In this document: piece by piece, positions 62,141 to 64,000 of the stretch
Numbering within the stretch: position 1 is the stretch's first letter
Layout of the letters: each line of letters begins with the position of its first letter
Assembly (NCBI GenBank): GCA_037893225.1
Contig: JAZGUH010000331.1
Coordinates: forward strand, 496,001 to 560,000
Source: Hippasteria phrygiana
Lineage: Eukaryota > Echinodermata > Asteroidea > Valvatida > Goniasteridae
Length of the DNA: 64,000 bases
Direction: 5' to 3'
Program-made: the position numbers and the translations under genes
Notes under the pieces: model-generated
Database searches by the model: none
What the model saw: the letters and a program-made list of their open reading frames with translations, nothing else
Told to the model about the DNA's origin: nothing

Positions 62141-63586
62141 GCATCAATTTTTTTGTCGAGGGAAATCTATAATGATTTGAAGAAGCTGTCTGTTTACAAA
62201 ACTGGTGGTCCTGACAATGTGCCCCCTAAACTACTTAAAGAATTTGCGTACGAGTTGAGTAAGCCAATTACAGAGATTATCAATACTTCTCTGATTCAAG
62301 GCATAGTTCCCACCCAATGGAAGGAGGCCAATGTCGTTCCCATCCCGAAACAGACACCTCCTTCAATCGATAAATTGAGACCAGTATCTCTCACCTCGTG
62401 CATAGCCAAAGTAGCTGAAGGGAGAATCTCAAAGTTTATTGTTGACTCCATCCAGCCCCATATTGACGACCGCCAATATGGAAATCAGAAGGGTATGTCC
62501 ACCACACACTGCCTGATTGACGTGTATCATCACCTTGTCTCGGGTGCGGAAAAACCTAACAACATCAGCACCTTGGTCTTGACGGACTTTTCAAAAGCAT
62601 TTGATGTCATAGACCATAAAATTGCCTTTAACAACTTGCTGAAAATGGGGGTATCTCCAGCTATCATTCAGTGGGTGGTTGACTTCCTTTCTGAACGGAA
62701 ACAAAGAGTGAAATATAAATTTGAATTTTCTGACTGGGCCTACCTCTCAGGGGGTGTCCCTCAAGGGACAAAAATGGCTCCTATCATTTTTCTTGCAACC
62801 ATTAACAGTGCACAGGAAGAGGACAGAGATACTGGAATCAAAGTTTGGAAATATGTAGACGACTTAACGTTAAGTGAAACTAAGCCGTATGAAAATACTG
62901 GCCAGATCCAAAATAGTCTGGACTCCCTGCATGACTGGACTAAAAATAACAAACTTAAATTGAACCCAACAAAATGTCAAGCCATGCAGGTCTATTATGG
63001 CAAAAAACCTATCCCTATGCTGGATTTAAGTATCTCTGGCCAAAAACTGGCTGTAGTAGAAAAGGTAAAGTTGCTCGGAGTTACTATCCAACAAGATATG
63101 AAATGGGATGAGCAAGTAGACATTTTAACTACTAAATCCAGTAGAAAACTGTTTATGCTCCGAAAATTAAAAGAAGCTGGTCTTAATGCCCAAGAATTGT
63201 TAACAGTATACAAAGGGTATATTCGACCAGTTGTTGAGTATGCAGCTCCACTTTGGAATGGAGGCCTTACCCAGGGACAGGTATCTCGGGTTGAGAAGGT
63301 TCAGAAAAGAGTATGCCGTTACATCCTCTCTAATAAGTATACATCCTATGACGAGGCCTTGGATACTCTGCAGCTTGACACTCTTGAACATCGAAGAGCA
63401 CAAATATGCAAGGACTTTGCTAAAAAGTCTAGCCGCTCTGATAAATTCTCAACCTGGTTTCCTGCCTCTGGGTATAGTTCATCCATGACCTTGAGAAAAA
63501 AAAACACATTTGGGTCATATAAATGCAAGACTAAACGATTTAGATGTAGTCCCTTGCCCTATTTGACAAATCTCCTTAATGAATAA
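62141..63586 (+). CDS. Non-LTR retrotransposon (CR1/Jockey-like) reverse transcriptase, 5'-truncated, open
   Basis: The frame is open from just after a TGA at 62138-62140 to TAA at 63584-63586, about 480 codons. No ATG is evident at the start, so it is the remainder of a longer ORF2. RT motifs are PPKLLKEFAYELSKPITEII (fingers), LTDFSKAFDVIDH (motif A Asp), GGVPQGTKMAPIIF (motif B), KVWKYVDDLTLSE (motif C, YVDD) and LKLNPTKCQAMQVYYGKK. Downstream are KLLGVTIQQDMKWDEQV and YAAPLWNGGLTQGQVSRVEK of the Jockey/CR1 C-terminus. Endonuclease and ORF1 are absent. A T-run at 62148-62154 may hide a frameshift to upstream matching sequence (SKLNSFKPEHQFF). All catalytic residues are intact, so the insertion is recent or conserved. 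Confidence 0.92.
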   Translation, partial: ASIFLSREIYNDLKKLSVYKTGGPDNVPPKLLKEFAYELSKPITEIINTSLIQGIVPTQWKEANVVPIPKQTPPSIDKLRPVSLTSCIAKVAEGRISKFIVDSIQPHIDDRQYGNQKGMSTTHCLIDVYHHLVSGAEKPNNISTLVLTDFSKAFDVIDHKIAFNNLLKMGVSPAIIQWVVDFLSERKQRVKYKFEFSDWAYLSGGVPQGTKMAPIIFLATINSAQEEDRDTGIKVWKYVDDLTLSETKPYENTGQIQNSLDSLHDWTKNNKLKLNPTKCQAMQVYYGKKPIPMLDLSISGQKLAVVEKVKLLGVTIQQDMKWDEQVDILTTKSSRKLFMLRKLKEAGLNAQELLTVYKGYIRPVVEYAAPLWNGGLTQGQVSRVEKVQKRVCRYILSNKYTSYDEALDTLQLDTLEHRRAQICKDFAKKSSRSDKFSTWFPASGYSSSMTLRKKNTFGSYKCKTKRFRCSPLPYLTNLLNE

Positions 63587-63603
63587 ACATTAATGTGTAA
63601 TAT

Positions 63604-64000
63604 CAGGGATCAAAATATCCACTGGACCGCTGGACCGAGTCCAGTGATTTGAGCGTTGGTCTAGTGAATTCTTGACCAAACTAGTCCGGTGGTCCAGTGA
63701 TTTTTTAAACTGCGTAAAATGCTATCATTAAAGTACATTTTTTTTAATGAAATCTGGTGAATTGAAGAAGCCCCATAATCTCTGGAATGGCCATTGTTGG
63801 TTTTGAGGCGGGGAGTTTCAATCGGGGCAGCATTTCTAGCCTCTCCCCCAAACGGGGTCGGCAAAGGGGAAAAATATCGAAGCTGCACACTCATTCAAGA
63901 CATTGTGTGTTCTTGTTTTCTGCCAATGGTCTTGTGAGATGCCTTCCGGTCTAGTAGTGGGATGTTTGTGAAACTAGTCCAGCTGTCTTGTAGATTTTTA
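63604..64000. mobile_element. Non-autonomous element, copy 2, cut by the window end
   Basis: It starts CAGGGATCAAAATATCCACT, 17 bp after the LINE stop, and matches 12472-12849 throughout (GAGTCCAGTGATTTGAGCGT, GGCGGGGAGTTTCAATC, AGCATTTCTA, GATGCCTTCCGGTCTAGTAG). The right end lies outside. Confidence 0.75.

Overview
This is eukaryotic (metazoan) genomic DNA. It has short exons separated by kilobase-scale introns with GT-AG (one GC-AG) junctions, no operon-like layout, very many small terminal-inverted-repeat (TIR) elements, tRNA-derived SINEs, several retrotransposon classes and abundant ACATGT microsatellites. That mix (DIRS, Ty3/Gypsy, CR1/Jockey-like LINE, mariner, hAT/Tc1/Harbinger-like MITEs, a tyrosine-recombinase-like ORF) fits a marine invertebrate such as an echinoderm, cephalochordate or mollusc. 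The sequence alone does not let me choose between them.

Two host genes are supported, and they are convergent. (1) On the + strand, seven exons at 1128-8915 encode the C-terminal 347 residues of a coiled-coil protein whose 5' part lies left of the window. (2) On the - strand, four exons (46703-46508, 43399-43276, 39448-39319, 35124-35057) encode the C-terminal two thirds of a PP2C-type phosphatase that I recognise as PPTC7 (mitochondrial, coenzyme-Q-related phosphatase family). Its N-terminal exon(s) must lie to the right, probably beyond 64000.

The rest is mobile DNA and its relics. 1-8.9 kb: coiled-coil gene, with introns holding a TA-flanked MITE, a hAT-type MITE with a perfect 8-bp target duplication, a LINE tail and a 2.2-kb Harbinger-like element filled with TGACGTCA-rich repeats. 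9-21 kb: minisatellites, palindromic and foldback elements, SINE. 21.1-25.9 kb: a frameshifted Ty3/Gypsy element (- strand) with a helix-hairpin-helix ORF at its 5' side. 26-35 kb: dispersed palindromic repeats, SINEs, a candidate LTR. 35-46.7 kb: PPTC7 exons separated by nested insertions, including a 1.78-kb hAT-like foldback element with perfect 8-bp target duplications and two SINEs each split by a MITE. 47.0-48.6 kb: a dead mariner split by a SINE with a 14-bp target duplication. 51.2-56.3 kb: a palindromic-unit minisatellite and a degenerate DIRS element (- strand). 56.4-61 kb: TGACGTCA repeats, MITEs and a TIR element carrying a tyrosine-recombinase-type N-terminal ORF. 62.1-63.6 kb: a long open LINE reverse transcriptase, followed by a dispersed repeat that runs off the window.

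The most unusual observations are a dispersed repeat carrying a canonical replication-dependent histone 3' stem-loop, the foldback hAT-like element, the TIR element that encodes its own recombinase-type domain, and the well-dated nested insertions.
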